A DNA stretch of 64,000 nt from CATOSD01 sp965226695 (GCA_965226695.1 OZ245405.1:1302001-1366000), one strand, 5' to 3'; shown: positions 36,080 to 44,785, counted from the stretch's first letter. Program-made: numbers and translations. The notes: a model not told the origin generated them from the letters alone.

Positions 36080-36900
36080 ATGGACTTTAGCCAGGCTTAC
36101 AGCAAGGAGACCAACAGGCCTTCCGTGTGGCCGTGCGCTCCTGGCTGGAACACAACGCCCCTACCGACCTGCGCATCCCGCCCGACGGCCGCCCCCTCGA
36201 CGAGGAGACTCAGCGAAGGGTCAAGGACTTCCGCCGGCAGCTTGGCGCACAGGGATGGCTGGCCCCATCCTGGCCGCGCGAGTACGGCGGTGGCGCGATG
36301 AGTCCGGCGTTCGAGTCCATCATCATGGAGGAGATACAGCGAATAGACCTTCCCAGCATGGGCGACAACAACCGCTGGATTCCGGCCATGATGGTGTGGG
36401 GAACCGAGGAACAGAAACGCCGCTACATAGCGCCGGCGCTGAGCGGCGACACCATCACCTGGCAGGCGTTCAACGAGCCGTACTCCGGCTCGGACCTGGC
36501 CGGCATGAGGACGACCGCAGTGCTGGAGGAAGGACAGTACCGCGTCAACGGCCGGAAGTCGTACATTACCGGCCGGTTCGACCCCGACTTCCTGTGGACG
36601 CTCGCGGTGACCGACCCTGACCGCCCTCGCCGGCTCAACCTCGGCGTCCTTATGATCGACGCGCGCTCGCCGGGCATACGCATCGAGACGCAACGGCTGC
36701 TCATGGGCAGTGAGCGTCGCGTATTTCTCGAGGACGTAGTGGTCCCCGCCGATTGCCTTGTCGGGTTGCCCTACCAGGGTTGGGAGATTGCCCAGACTAT
36801 CCTGGAGTCGGAGCGCGGCGGCTACACGCTGCGCGGCAACGAGGACGAGACGGCGGCCAGCATAGAGCGCTTTCTCAGAGAGGAGCGCGAGCGTCCGTAG
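36080..36900 (+). pseudogene. Acyl-CoA dehydrogenase, frameshifted and lacking the C-terminal domain
   Basis: ATG at 36080 reads MDFSQAYSKE, the normal family start. One base is missing at about 36110-36112, after which the +1 frame continues as QQAFRVAVRSWLEHNAP. The N-terminal and middle domains follow (APSWPREYGGGAMSPAFES, WQAFNEPYSGSDLAGMRTT). The protein stops at 36900 right after GWEIAQTILESERGGYTLRG and about 20 charged residues, without the C-terminal helical domain of about 140 aa. A version starting at GTG 36127 would give 257 aa. Family enzymes oxidise acyl-CoA thioesters with FAD; this copy is unlikely to do so. Confidence 0.72.
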
Positions 36901-36927
36901 GTAGCCCGCCCCGCTACTGAGAAACAG

Positions 36928-38085
36928 ATGGACTTCGCCTACCACTACACCGAAGAACAGCAGCGTTTCAGGGCCGAGGTGTCGTCTTGGCTCGACGCCA
37001 ACGCACCACCGGGGCCGGTCGACGGCTCCGGCAGACCGCCGTGGGAGGATTTGCGGCGTCTCCGGCTGGCACTGGGCGAGATGGGGTGGCTTGCACCTTC
37101 TTCGCCGGTAGAGCAGGGCGGCGCGGGCCTGACGCCCGACCACACCGTGGTGGTGATGGAGGAGCTGGACCGGCGCGGGCTGCTTTCAGTATACGATGCC
37201 GTCGGCTCACAGCTTCGCCAAGCCCTGCTTGGCGGCGGCTCGGAGCGGCTGCGAGGCGAACTGCTTCCGGCTCTCTCCAGCGGCCGCGCGGTTGTCTGGA
37301 CCGCGGTGTTGGACGCGCACGCCGAACCCGGCGGCGACGCCCTGGGAGTGTGCGCACGTCCGGACGGCGACGGCTTCATCCTCAACGGCGGGGCCGCTTT
37401 CGCCGGCCCCGGTCCGATGCCGACGCATCTCTGGACGCTGGCCGCATCCGAAGCAGACGCGGCGATCCTGGCGCTCGTCGTTCCGGCGACGCAGTCTGGC
37501 GTCAGCGTAACCACTCCCCGCACGCTCTCGGACGGCTCCATTCACATGGTGGCCTTCACCGACGCCTGGGCGCCACGCACCTCCATGCTCGGAGACGAGG
37601 GCGATGGCTGGCGAGTCACGCGGTCCGCGGCGGTCGACGACCCCACGCTCGACCTGCCCGCCCCCGAGGTGAGCCGCGAGGCAGAGGCCCTGCTGCGGTT
37701 CGCCAGGGAGACCACCCACGAGGGTCGGCCGCTGAGTGAGGAGCCGGTGCGGCGAATGCTCCTGGTCGAGGCGTACGTGGATAGCAGACTGTCCCGTCTG
37801 CTCACCATGCGCAACCAGTGGCGGCGCGCCGCGGGACTGCCGTTGACCTACGAACTCGCCCAGGCGGACATGCTCAGGGAGCGCGCCGCGCTGCGTCTTT
37901 CGCACATCACCCAAGAGGTGGCGGGCGTGTACGCGCTCCTGGATGCCGACGACCCGCGCGCGGCGTCGCCGGTTTTCTCGGCGCAGCAGCGCGAGAGCGT
38001 TGCCGGCCAGAACCCGACCGGCCTGCCGGACGCCCGCAGGCGTGCCATCGCCGACGCCCTGGGCATGGGAAAGCCCGTCAACTGA
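36928..38085 (+). CDS. Divergent acyl-CoA dehydrogenase-like protein
   Basis: A 385-aa protein with full acyl-CoA dehydrogenase length. The N-terminal helical domain is recognisable (DFAYHYTEEQQRFRAEVSSW, EQGGAGLTPDHTVVVMEELD). The middle domain is degraded: the usual QxxTEPxxGSD flavin and substrate motif is replaced by VWTAVLDAHAEPGGDALGV, and the RN-type C-terminal motif is LTMRNQWRRAAG. The conserved catalytic Glu region is not evident. It may be a non-catalytic partner subunit, as in heterodimeric acyl-CoA dehydrogenases. It follows a truncated paralogue by 27 bases. Confidence 0.78.
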   Translation: MDFAYHYTEEQQRFRAEVSSWLDANAPPGPVDGSGRPPWEDLRRLRLALGEMGWLAPSSPVEQGGAGLTPDHTVVVMEELDRRGLLSVYDAVGSQLRQALLGGGSERLRGELLPALSSGRAVVWTAVLDAHAEPGGDALGVCARPDGDGFILNGGAAFAGPGPMPTHLWTLAASEADAAILALVVPATQSGVSVTTPRTLSDGSIHMVAFTDAWAPRTSMLGDEGDGWRVTRSAAVDDPTLDLPAPEVSREAEALLRFARETTHEGRPLSEEPVRRMLLVEAYVDSRLSRLLTMRNQWRRAAGLPLTYELAQADMLRERAALRLSHITQEVAGVYALLDADDPRAASPVFSAQQRESVAGQNPTGLPDARRRAIADALGMGKPVN

Positions 38086-38097
38086 GGAGAACGACTC

Positions 38098-38661
38098 ATG
38101 CGCATCGGCATCATCTCAGACACACATAGCCTGCTCGACGATGCCAGCGACATGCCGGCGCAGATTCTGGACGCTTTCCGCGGCGTCGACCTCATCATCC
38201 ACTGCGGCGACCTCGACACGCTGGGCGTGCTGGATTGGCTTGAGACAGTCGCGCCCGTGAGCGCCGTGAGGGGCTACCCCGACCCATACGAGGAGGGCGA
38301 CAGGTTGGCGGATTCGACACGCGTCGTGCAGGCGGAGGGATTGTCGATAGGCGTCATCCACGACATAGCGTGGCCCGGCATCAGAGTTCGCCTGGAGAGC
38401 TTTTTCGACTTCCCGGACAGGCCATTCGACGTGGTGATGCGCTCCAAGTGGGGTCAGTCCGTGGACGTGATAGCCTTCGGCGACACCCACGAGGAGATGG
38501 TCGCCTACTACAAGGGCGTGCTGATGGTCAACCCGGGCAGCCCCACCAAGCCCGGCCTGCGCCACGGTGCAGGCGAGCTTGGCACGGTCGCCATTATCGA
38601 GATCAGGCGCGGAGTCGCGACGGTCGAGCTGGTCAAGCTGCCAGGCCTGTTGAAAAAGTAG
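38098..38661 (+). CDS. YfcE/MJ0936-type metallophosphodiesterase
   Basis: A 187-aa calcineurin-fold phosphoesterase. Metal-binding motifs: GIISDTHSLLDD (motif 1), IIHCGDLDTLG (motif 2), a third motif where the usual GNxD is VRGYPDPYEE, then IGVIHDI, FGDTHEEMVAYY (GDTH in place of GHTH) and MVNPGSPTKPG at the end. The changed third motif loses the Asn metal ligand, so activity may be altered. It begins 12 bases after the acyl-CoA dehydrogenase-like gene and is probably co-transcribed. Confidence 0.85.
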   Translation: MRIGIISDTHSLLDDASDMPAQILDAFRGVDLIIHCGDLDTLGVLDWLETVAPVSAVRGYPDPYEEGDRLADSTRVVQAEGLSIGVIHDIAWPGIRVRLESFFDFPDRPFDVVMRSKWGQSVDVIAFGDTHEEMVAYYKGVLMVNPGSPTKPGLRHGAGELGTVAIIEIRRGVATVELVKLPGLLKK

Positions 38662-38670
38662 GGAGCATCA

Positions 38671-38815
38671 ATGGCCCCTTCCCCCTTGATGGGGGAAGGT
38701 TAGGATGGGGGTGAGGCCGGCTCCACCCCGTGCCTGTCGCCCAGACCGGGTCCCTTCCCCCTCGACGGGGGAAGGGAGGCCATCCCCGTATCAAATACGG
38801 GGATGGGGGTGACGC
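38671..38815. repeat. Second cluster of C-rich palindromic repeats
   Basis: CTTCCCCCTTGATGGGGGAAG (about 38680-38700) with the tail GTTAGGATGGGGGTGAGG, another copy CTTCCCCCTCGACGGGGGAAG (about 38754-38774), and CCCCGTATCAAATACGGGG (about 38784-38802) with the same GATGGGGGTGA tail. These match the units at 2945-3110. The cluster lies between the convergent phosphodiesterase and MaoC genes. Confidence 0.8.
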
Positions 38816-38827
38816 CGTTTCCGCCAC

Positions 38828-39886
38828 CTACCCCCGCGAAATGCCGACGCCCTTGCCCTTCAGGATGACCTCGCCGTCGCTGTTGTAGTACGTGGTGCCG
38901 CTGACGGTGAAGACGAGGCGGTTCTTGGAGCCTTGCCGCTCGTATATGTCGAGCAGGCGGGACTTGCGGCTCAGCTTTTCGCCGAGCCTCGCCAGGCCGA
39001 GTACCTCGTAGGACTGACCGCCGTTGAGACCGCCCTGGGTGGGCAGGCCCTGGATCTCGTGGTCGCGCTCTCCGCTCATCACCCCCGGAGGGCCACCCCA
39101 GTAGTTGGGATTCTCCTTGATGCGGCGCGTGAGCTGGTCCGGTTCGGTGGGCGGGTGCTTGAATCCGTCCACCGGGTAGAGCGGCATCCCCATGATTGAG
39201 CCGAACCTCGTGGTCTTCGCGTATTCCTCGTCCCAGTAGAGACGGTCGGGGTCGGGGATCGCTTGCGAGAACCGGCGCAATTCCGGCAGCGACACGGAGT
39301 CCCAGCTCTGGCCTTCCGACTCCAGGCCTATCTGGCTGCGCACCTCGTCGTTCACGTACATTGCGCCCTCCATGTTGTGGCCGGGCTCGTAGTAGTCGTC
39401 GGGCTCGCGCAGCTCCTGCGGCGGGACGAACGGGTAGGCCACGTCGGGGCCATTCCTCAGCGGCAGGGCCACCACGGCTGACCCGGGGGAGGTCTCCTGC
39501 CCCTTCTGGTTCCTCATGCCGCAATCCAGGTCCACTATTCCGATTCCGTCGATCTCGCGCATTTCGCGAACGCGCGCCCACACGGTGAACACGTCGAAGG
39601 GGTAGTGCATTGCCCTGTACTGCATCTGAATCTTCCACAGCCAGCCGCCGTGTCCGGCCCAGTCCTTGCATATACGGGCTATGGGATGCTTTCGCCAGTT
39701 GCCGTTCGCCACTATGTCATCGAGTTGGAACACCGACGTGGCGAACTTGTAGTCGTAGTGGAACCTTTCCCAATTCTCTTGCGCGGCGCACCAGCGCGCG
39801 ATGTGGGCGTTGCTCCAGGGGCCGTACTCCTGGCTCGGCAACTCCGTGCCCACCTCTATGTCTTCCAGATATACCTGATCTCCCAT
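38828..39886 (-). CDS. Double hot-dog MaoC-like dehydratase family protein
   Basis: A 352-aa protein with two hot-dog domains. Residues about 10-170 carry a MaoC-like fold (VGTELPSQEYGPWSNAHIAR, ENWERFHYDYKFA). Residues about 180-350 match the N-terminal MaoC dehydratase family (GLESEGQSWDSVSLPELRRF, then AIPDPDRLYWDEEYA, TTRFGSIMGMPLYPV). Such proteins hydrate or dehydrate enoyl-CoA thioesters; I cannot identify the acyl group. Its place beside several acyl-CoA dehydrogenases fits a fatty-acid or aromatic degradation role. The catalytic Asp/His pair was not clearly located. Confidence 0.8.
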   Translation of the reverse strand: MGDQVYLEDIEVGTELPSQEYGPWSNAHIARWCAAQENWERFHYDYKFATSVFQLDDIVANGNWRKHPIARICKDWAGHGGWLWKIQMQYRAMHYPFDVFTVWARVREMREIDGIGIVDLDCGMRNQKGQETSPGSAVVALPLRNGPDVAYPFVPPQELREPDDYYEPGHNMEGAMYVNDEVRSQIGLESEGQSWDSVSLPELRRFSQAIPDPDRLYWDEEYAKTTRFGSIMGMPLYPVDGFKHPPTEPDQLTRRIKENPNYWGGPPGVMSGERDHEIQGLPTQGGLNGGQSYEVLGLARLGEKLSRKSRLLDIYERQGSKNRLVFTVSGTTYYNSDGEVILKGKGVGISRG

Positions 39887-39994
39887 GCTGTGTATCCTCC
39901 GAATCGCTCAAGCGCGAAAGGTATGGCCGCGAACCAACGGCGCGCCAAGCATAGGCAAGGCGGGCCACTCTGTCAACGTGTGCGGGCAGCCCTC

Positions 39995-40156
39995 GTGTCA
40001 TTCCGAGCGGGGCGAGGCGCAGCCGAGGAATCTAAGGCACCAGCCGGCAATTGCGCCCGGCCAAGGCCACGCTCGTCTTATATGGGACCGGTCGCCCCAA
40101 TGAGCGGGTATGGTGTACAACCGCTTTAGATTCCTCGGCTACGCTCGGAATGACAG
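39995..40156. repeat. Inverted-repeat element with TCATTCCGAGC arms
   Basis: GTGTCATTCCGAGCGGGGCG...CCGAGGAATCTAAGGC (39995-40038) is mirrored by GCTTTAGATTCCTCGGCTAC...CGGAATGACAG (40133-40156). The spacer of about 95 bases has no coding frame. The layout is that of a small non-autonomous element or extended extragenic palindrome. A further partial copy (CTGCTCGGAGTGACACGGGG) follows at about 40169-40188. The 39887-40260 gap holds no gene. Confidence 0.72.
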
Positions 40157-40211
40157 GGGGAAATCCCCTGCTCGGAGTGACACGGGGAGAAATCTCCTGT
40201 TACGGTGCGAT

Positions 40212-40260
40212 GGGCGCAAGGGTAGGGGCGGGTTTCAAACCCGCCCGGGCATTGCGCCCG
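40212..40260 (-). terminator. Nested palindrome at the 3' end of the alcohol dehydrogenase gene
   Basis: Outer arms GGGCGCAA and TTGCGCCC enclose a near-perfect stem GGGCGGGTTT (40226-40235) / AAACCCGCCC (40237-40246). It directly abuts the stop codon of the minus-strand dehydrogenase gene. There is no U-tract. It could act as a 3' stabilising or terminating structure, or be another dispersed repeat. Confidence 0.5.
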
Positions 40261-41301
40261 CTATGAGTGTATCTGCACCTTGATGGATCCTGTGGACTTG
40301 TCGTAGGCGGTCTCGAAGCCGCGTTGGATGTCGTCCAGCGGGTACCTGTGAGTCACCATCTGGCCAAGGTCGGCCTGGCCCCGCGCCATCATCTCAATGG
40401 CGAGCTCGTAGTCGTGGCGTCCGTCCAGCACGTTGTAGCAGGACGAGAAGGCGATAGTCTGCTCCTTGAGCATGGGGGGCAGCCAGTCGACGGTGATGGG
40501 GACGCGAAAGCCGCCGACGATGACGATGCGACCCTGTCGCCGCGTCACCTCGATGGACTGCACCGCGGTCGCCTCGCTCTTGCCGCCCACGGTCTCGATC
40601 GTCAGGTCGGCGCCGCGGCCGTCCGTGGCTTCCGCGAGAGCGTCCCAGAACGCCGGGCCGTCCGGGGGCAGCGCGTCGTCGGCGCCCAGGCGCTTGGCCA
40701 TCGCCGCCTGCTGCTCGTGGCGCGCGGTAGCGAACACCCTGCCCGCGCCCAGCGCGCGGGCCGCCGCTATGGCCGTCAGCCCGATGTTGCCGGAGCCCAG
40801 CACGGCGACCGTCTCGCCGCCTTTCAGATCTCCGCGCCTCACCCCGTGCACCGACACGGCCAGCGGTTCAACGAGCGCGCCCTCCTCCCAGGTCAGCGAG
40901 TCGTCGAGCGGGTAGCATCCCGCGGCCCTGCGCAGGATGTACTCCGCGAATCCACCTCCGTGCACGTCGTCCTTGTTCTGGCACTGCACGAACTGCCCCA
41001 TGCGGCAGAACCAGCAGTCCCCGCAGGCGCGCCCGTGGCCTATAGTCTCGATCGCCACGCGCTCGCCGATCCTGGCGGGGTCGACCCCCTCGCCGACCTC
41101 GACGATCTCGCCAGCGACCTCGTGTCCCGTGGGCAGGTCGTCCGGTTCGGTCTTGTCGGCATTCATCAACAGGTCGGAGCCGCAGATCCCCACGGCGCGG
41201 ACGTGCACCACCGCGTCCAGCGGTCCCGGCACTGGCTTGGGAAGCTGCGAAAGGCGCATAACGCCCTGGCCGTCGAACAGAGCGGCCTTCATTGTAGTCA
41301 T
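40261..41301 (-). CDS. Zinc-dependent medium-chain dehydrogenase
   Basis: A 346-aa MDR-family alcohol or polyol dehydrogenase. Catalytic zinc ligands appear in VGICGSDLLM and LPTGHEVAGEIVEVGEG. The structural zinc Cys cluster is ACGDCWFCRMGQFVQC. The NAD(P) fold is AVLGSGNIGLTAIAAA. The branch resembles threonine/sorbitol dehydrogenases; the substrate is not determined. The ATG at 41301 is chosen because GGAGG lies five to six bases upstream, although MKAALFDG three codons later is a common family start. The esterase gene upstream on the same strand ends 10 bases away. Confidence 0.9.
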   Translation of the reverse strand: MTTMKAALFDGQGVMRLSQLPKPVPGPLDAVVHVRAVGICGSDLLMNADKTEPDDLPTGHEVAGEIVEVGEGVDPARIGERVAIETIGHGRACGDCWFCRMGQFVQCQNKDDVHGGGFAEYILRRAAGCYPLDDSLTWEEGALVEPLAVSVHGVRRGDLKGGETVAVLGSGNIGLTAIAAARALGAGRVFATARHEQQAAMAKRLGADDALPPDGPAFWDALAEATDGRGADLTIETVGGKSEATAVQSIEVTRRQGRIVIVGGFRVPITVDWLPPMLKEQTIAFSSCYNVLDGRHDYELAIEMMARGQADLGQMVTHRYPLDDIQRGFETAYDKSTGSIKVQIHS

Positions 41302-41310
41302 CTTGGCCTC

Positions 41311-41997
41311 CTACTGCGTAGTGAGCGGCGGCAGCACGCGCCTGATCCACTCGGCGGCATCGTTTATCGTGCGCTGGGCGATTTCATGGCCCATTGGGTA
41401 CTCGTGGTACTCAGGCGCGTATCCTTCCGCCTCCAGAAAGCTGATCGCCTCACGCGCACTCTCGACGCTGACCACCGCGTCCCGCGAGCCGTGCGCGACG
41501 AATATAGGCTGGTCGCGCTTGTCGGGCAGTCTGCTCCTCAAGCCGCTGGGGTCGGTTACCCTGCCGCTTAGGGCGAGCACGCCGCGGAACTTCTGTGGTG
41601 CGGGAAGCCCCACGCGATAGCTCATCATGCAACCCTGGGAGAAGCCGCCGAGAACCAGGTTGCCCGGCTCCACTCGGTAGGCCTCCATCACCTCGTCGAA
41701 CAGCGCTTCGAGCATGACTTCGGCGGCCTCCGCCTCCTCAGGTCCGCCCGCGCCGCCCGGCTGCGTCCAGGCGTATCCCACCATTCCCGGGCCTAACTGC
41801 ACCTGCTTCGGCGCGTTAGGGCATATGTAGACGTAGCCCGTAGGGTCGATGGCGGGAGTGAGGCCCGCCAGGTCGCCCATGTGTGCGCCAAAGCCGTGGA
41901 GAAGCACCACCATAGGGTATTGGGCGTCCGCGTCGTAGTCGTCCGGCTCAATTGCCAGGTACGTAAGCGTGCTGCCTTGTCGTTCGATAGCGCGCAC
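41311..41997 (-). CDS. Phospholipase/carboxylesterase-family alpha/beta hydrolase
   Basis: A 228-aa serine hydrolase of the Abhydrolase_2 family (short-chain esterases, acyl-protein thioesterase-like). The catalytic triad is visible: Ser in LGGFSQGCMMS, Asp in FVAHGSRDAVVSV, His in EYPMGHEIA. The oxyanion region is VVLLHGFGAHMGD. There is no signal peptide, so it acts in the cytoplasm. It is followed by the zinc dehydrogenase gene and probably shares its transcript. GTG start at 41997, with GGAGGTGAG somewhat far upstream. Confidence 0.88.
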   Translation of the reverse strand: MRAIERQGSTLTYLAIEPDDYDADAQYPMVVLLHGFGAHMGDLAGLTPAIDPTGYVYICPNAPKQVQLGPGMVGYAWTQPGGAGGPEEAEAAEVMLEALFDEVMEAYRVEPGNLVLGGFSQGCMMSYRVGLPAPQKFRGVLALSGRVTDPSGLRSRLPDKRDQPIFVAHGSRDAVVSVESAREAISFLEAEGYAPEYHEYPMGHEIAQRTINDAAEWIRRVLPPLTTQ

Positions 41998-42140
41998 GGC
42001 GTTCTCTCACCTCCCGCGGGTATCCTGCTGTACAGAGGTTAGCGTTCCTTGTCGCCGATGACAAGCCCGATCGCTCTCGTGGACCTGGATACCGACGTTG
42101 TATACCATCCACGACCCGCGCCACGCGCAAGGAAACGTGC

Positions 42141-42170
42141 TTGCGTTCCGCGAGAGGCGTAGACTAGAAT
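42141..42170 (+). promoter_or_regulatory. Promoter upstream of the 42205 gene
   Basis: TTGCGT (42141-42146), 18-base spacer, TAGAAT (42165-42170), 35 bases before the start codon. Matches four of six and five of six consensus positions. Confidence 0.5.
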
Positions 42171-42204
42171 CGAGCCGAAATCCAGGACTCACCGAGAGGA
42201 TGGA

Positions 42205-42993
42205 ATGAGCAAACTGATCGAATTGCTGGAAAGGGCGACAGCCCCTTCACAGACTCCCATGGGGTTCGGGCCTGCCTCGCGCCGCGGCGACCAGGCGCCA
42301 GCGCTGGCTGTCATAGGCCACGCCTTCGCCTCCGAATTCGAGCACGATCCCGGCCTGGCACAGGCGGACGTGGACGCGGTACTGGTCGAGATGCACTCGG
42401 GTGCCCTGCAGGACTCGTTTGACGCGGCTACGGAAGCCCTTGAGGGCCGCGTATGGGGATTGAGCCTGGACGAGCGCGCCGGCCCGGAGGTCGTGCTGGC
42501 CGCTAAGGAGCGGGGTTGCGATTTCTTGTCGCTCGACCATTTCGGCGCGCCGGCTTCTCTCTTGAGCGAGGAGGGCTTGGGTAAGCTGGTGGCGGTGGAG
42601 GGCGACCTGGAGGAGCGAGCCGCCGGGGCGATTCGCGGTCTCGGCTTCGACGGCGCCCTGTTCCTTCCTGAGGATGACCTTTCGCCTCTCAGCTTGGGGC
42701 GGCTCATTGCCGTCCAGCTCGCTCACCGGCTGCTCGGCGACCCGTTCCTGGTCTACGCTTCCGGTGAGATGTCGCAACCGGAGCTGAAGGAGTTGAGGGA
42801 CGCGGGCATCGCCGGAATCGTCGTGGAGCTTTCCGACGCGGACGCTATCGCCAGAATTCGGAATGACATCCGGAATCTGCCCAGGAGCAGGCCGCGGGCG
42901 AATCAGAGGCGAAACGTCGTGCCCCTTGTGCCGTCCGTACAGCCTGGCCACGCCGAAGTCGACGACTACGACGACGGGCGCCTGCCCGACTAG
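42205..42993 (+). CDS. Protein of unknown function, TIM-barrel-like pattern
   Basis: A 262-aa soluble protein I cannot assign. It has an alternating pattern of short beta strands and helices (VDAVLVEMHSGALQD, GRVWGLSLDER, CDFLSLDHFGAP, GALFLPEDDLSP, DPFLVYASGEMSQPELKELR, AGIAGIVVELSD) that resembles an eight-fold beta/alpha barrel, ending in a basic then acidic tail. No catalytic motif stands out. It has its own promoter. Its 3' end overlaps the convergent phosphoesterase gene by four bases. Confidence 0.7.
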   Translation: MSKLIELLERATAPSQTPMGFGPASRRGDQAPALAVIGHAFASEFEHDPGLAQADVDAVLVEMHSGALQDSFDAATEALEGRVWGLSLDERAGPEVVLAAKERGCDFLSLDHFGAPASLLSEEGLGKLVAVEGDLEERAAGAIRGLGFDGALFLPEDDLSPLSLGRLIAVQLAHRLLGDPFLVYASGEMSQPELKELRDAGIAGIVVELSDADAIARIRNDIRNLPRSRPRANQRRNVVPLVPSVQPGHAEVDDYDDGRLPD

Positions 42994-43721
42994 CGCCCAA
43001 GCGGAAGTCTGTCGATCAGGTACTGCGGCAGGTTGTGGCCGCGCATCTTCTCCTGCGTCGCCGCGACGTCGTACTCAACCCTGTGGTGCATCACCGTGGA
43101 GCCATCCGAGTCGTACACCGCGTAGCTCGCCGTCGGGTCACCGTCTCGGGGCTGTCCGACGGAGCCGGGGTTGACGATCACCTGCTCCTCTCCCAGCGCA
43201 ACCGGCGCGTCCAGCGGGAACTGCATGAACTCCGCGCCCTGTGCGGCTGGTCTGCAAATGAACGGTATGTGGGAGTGACCCACCAGGCACCAGTAGGTTT
43301 CAAAGTGCGTGAAACTGGCCACCGCCGCCTGCACCGTCACGACGTACTCCCAGATCGGGTCGCGGGGGCTGCCGTGGACCACGGTGAACTCGTCCAGCTC
43401 GAGCCGCAATTCCAGGCCGGCAAGGTGTTCGACGTGCTCAGCCGTTAGCTGCCCGGCCGTCCAGCGGTTGGCCGCGGCGGCGTACGGGTTGAATGCCTCC
43501 AGGCTCAGCCTGCCGATGGCGGCGAGGTCGTGGTTGCCGGCGACCGCGCGCAGGTCGTGCCGTAGAAGAAGGTCTATGCAGGCGCCCGGGTCCGGGCCGT
43601 AGCCCACCACGTCGCCCAGCGACCAGACCTGGTCGAACCCGCCCCGCGAGCGTGCGTCTGTCAACACGCTCTCCAGGGCCTCGAAATTGCTATGTACGTC
43701 CGAAACTATAAGCGCCCGCAT
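42990..43721 (-). CDS. Calcineurin-like metallophosphoesterase
   Basis: A 243-aa phosphoesterase with the five canonical metal motifs: IVSDVHSNFEAL, SLGDVVGYGPDP, VAGNHDLAAI, TVVHGSPRDPIWEY and LVGHSHIPF, then NPGSVGQPRDGDP. This is the bacterial family often annotated as YfcE-like or diadenosine tetraphosphatase-like, with unknown natural substrate. The ATG at 43721 is preferred over the longer open frame (to 43862), because the family starts MRALIVSDVH and GGAG lies upstream. Confidence 0.92.
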   Translation of the reverse strand: MRALIVSDVHSNFEALESVLTDARSRGGFDQVWSLGDVVGYGPDPGACIDLLLRHDLRAVAGNHDLAAIGRLSLEAFNPYAAAANRWTAGQLTAEHVEHLAGLELRLELDEFTVVHGSPRDPIWEYVVTVQAAVASFTHFETYWCLVGHSHIPFICRPAAQGAEFMQFPLDAPVALGEEQVIVNPGSVGQPRDGDPTASYAVYDSDGSTVMHHRVEYDVAATQEKMRGHNLPQYLIDRLPLGR

Positions 43722-43734
43722 GTAATTCTCCGCC

Positions 43735-43764
43735 TTGAGCTTGCGGCTGGTCCGAAAATATAAT
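43735..43764 (+). promoter_or_regulatory. Promoter of the tsaE-tsaB-ndk group
   Basis: TTGAGC (43735-43740), 18-base spacer, TATAAT (43759-43764). The AT-rich -10 segment is nearly palindromic and could also serve the divergent phosphoesterase gene. Confidence 0.6.
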
Positions 43765-43813
43765 ACTACGATGGGCGAAGGGTGTGGGGCGTGCCACGTG
43801 GAGTTGGGGCGAA

Positions 43814-44785
43814 ATGTCGCTTGTAGAGGCCCGAAGATTGGCCGACCACAACAGGACCACAATAGTCAGCCGGTCGCCCGAGCACACGCGGGCTATCGGC
43901 AAAGCGCTTGGGAAGTGCGCCGAGCCGGGGGATGTATTCCTGCTGGCCGGCGGCCTGGGCGCGGGCAAGACTTGCCTCACCCAGGGCGTGCTCTGGGGGC
44001 TGGGCGGCGCCGAGTACGCGAGAAGCCCCACGTTTGTGCTGGTGTCCCAGTACCCGGCGCGGTTGACGCTTCACCACGTGGACCTGTACCGCCTGGACTC
44101 GTTTTCGGATGTCGAAGGCCTGGAGTTGGACGAATATCTTTACGGCGACGGCCTTTGCGTAGTCGAGTGGGCCGACAAAGCGGAGGGCATCTTTCCGGAA
44201 AGCAGCCTGGCCATCCGACTGGAGGTTATGGGCGAGTCTACGCGCCGCATCACCTTCGAGCCGCCACGTCGCCGGGCGGAGTGGCTGGCAAACGCGCTCA
44301 GCGGGAGTCATTGGTGTGGAACTTTCAATAGATACGTCGACCACCTGCGCCGCGGTCGGACTCTCCGATCAGGGAGAGTTCGTCGCCGAATACCGCTGGC
44401 GGTCGCGGCAAAACCACTGCGTCGAGCTCGCCCCGGCGATCCGGGATCTAATGCGGCGCACCGGCGTCGGCATGGGGCGGCTGGAAGCGGTGTTCGTCGC
44501 CAGGGGGCCGGGCGGGTTCAGCGCCCTGCGGGTCGGGATGAGCGCGGCCAAGGCGCTGTCGGCGGCGCTCGACGTCCCACTCGTTTCGGTCAACACGCTG
44601 GACGTGGAGGCAGCGCCGTATCTGCCGCTGGGGTCGCCGGTGGCCGCCGTCATTCCTGCCGGACGGACCCGGCTGTACCTTGGCGCCTACGCTGCGACGT
44701 CGGACAACGGACCGCCCTCGTACCGGGTCATACAGTCGGACGAGCTGGCGCGGCTGCTGTCCCCCGGCGACGTGGTGTGCGGTGA
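43814..44785 (+). CDS. tsaE: tRNA N6-threonylcarbamoyladenosine ATPase TsaE, with run-on C-terminus
   Basis: TsaE is the ATPase that recycles the TsaB-TsaD complex making t6A at position 37 of ANN-decoding tRNAs. The conserved domain is complete: LAGGLGAGKTCLTQGV (Walker A), SPTFVLVSQYPA, HHVDLYRLDSFSDVEGLELDEYL and VVEWADKAEGIFPE. It ends near residue 160 (position about 44290). The frame has no stop there and continues about 165 codons across tsaB in another frame as Arg/Gly-rich text without family character, to 44785. A lost stop or a small indel near 44285-44305 is likely; one alternative frame stops at 44329. The ATG at 43814 is the best supported start. Confidence 0.85.
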   Translation: MSLVEARRLADHNRTTIVSRSPEHTRAIGKALGKCAEPGDVFLLAGGLGAGKTCLTQGVLWGLGGAEYARSPTFVLVSQYPARLTLHHVDLYRLDSFSDVEGLELDEYLYGDGLCVVEWADKAEGIFPESSLAIRLEVMGESTRRITFEPPRRRAEWLANALSGSHWCGTFNRYVDHLRRGRTLRSGRVRRRIPLAVAAKPLRRARPGDPGSNAAHRRRHGAAGSGVRRQGAGRVQRPAGRDERGQGAVGGARRPTRFGQHAGRGGSAVSAAGVAGGRRHSCRTDPAVPWRLRCDVGQRTALVPGHTVGRAGAAAVPRRRGVR

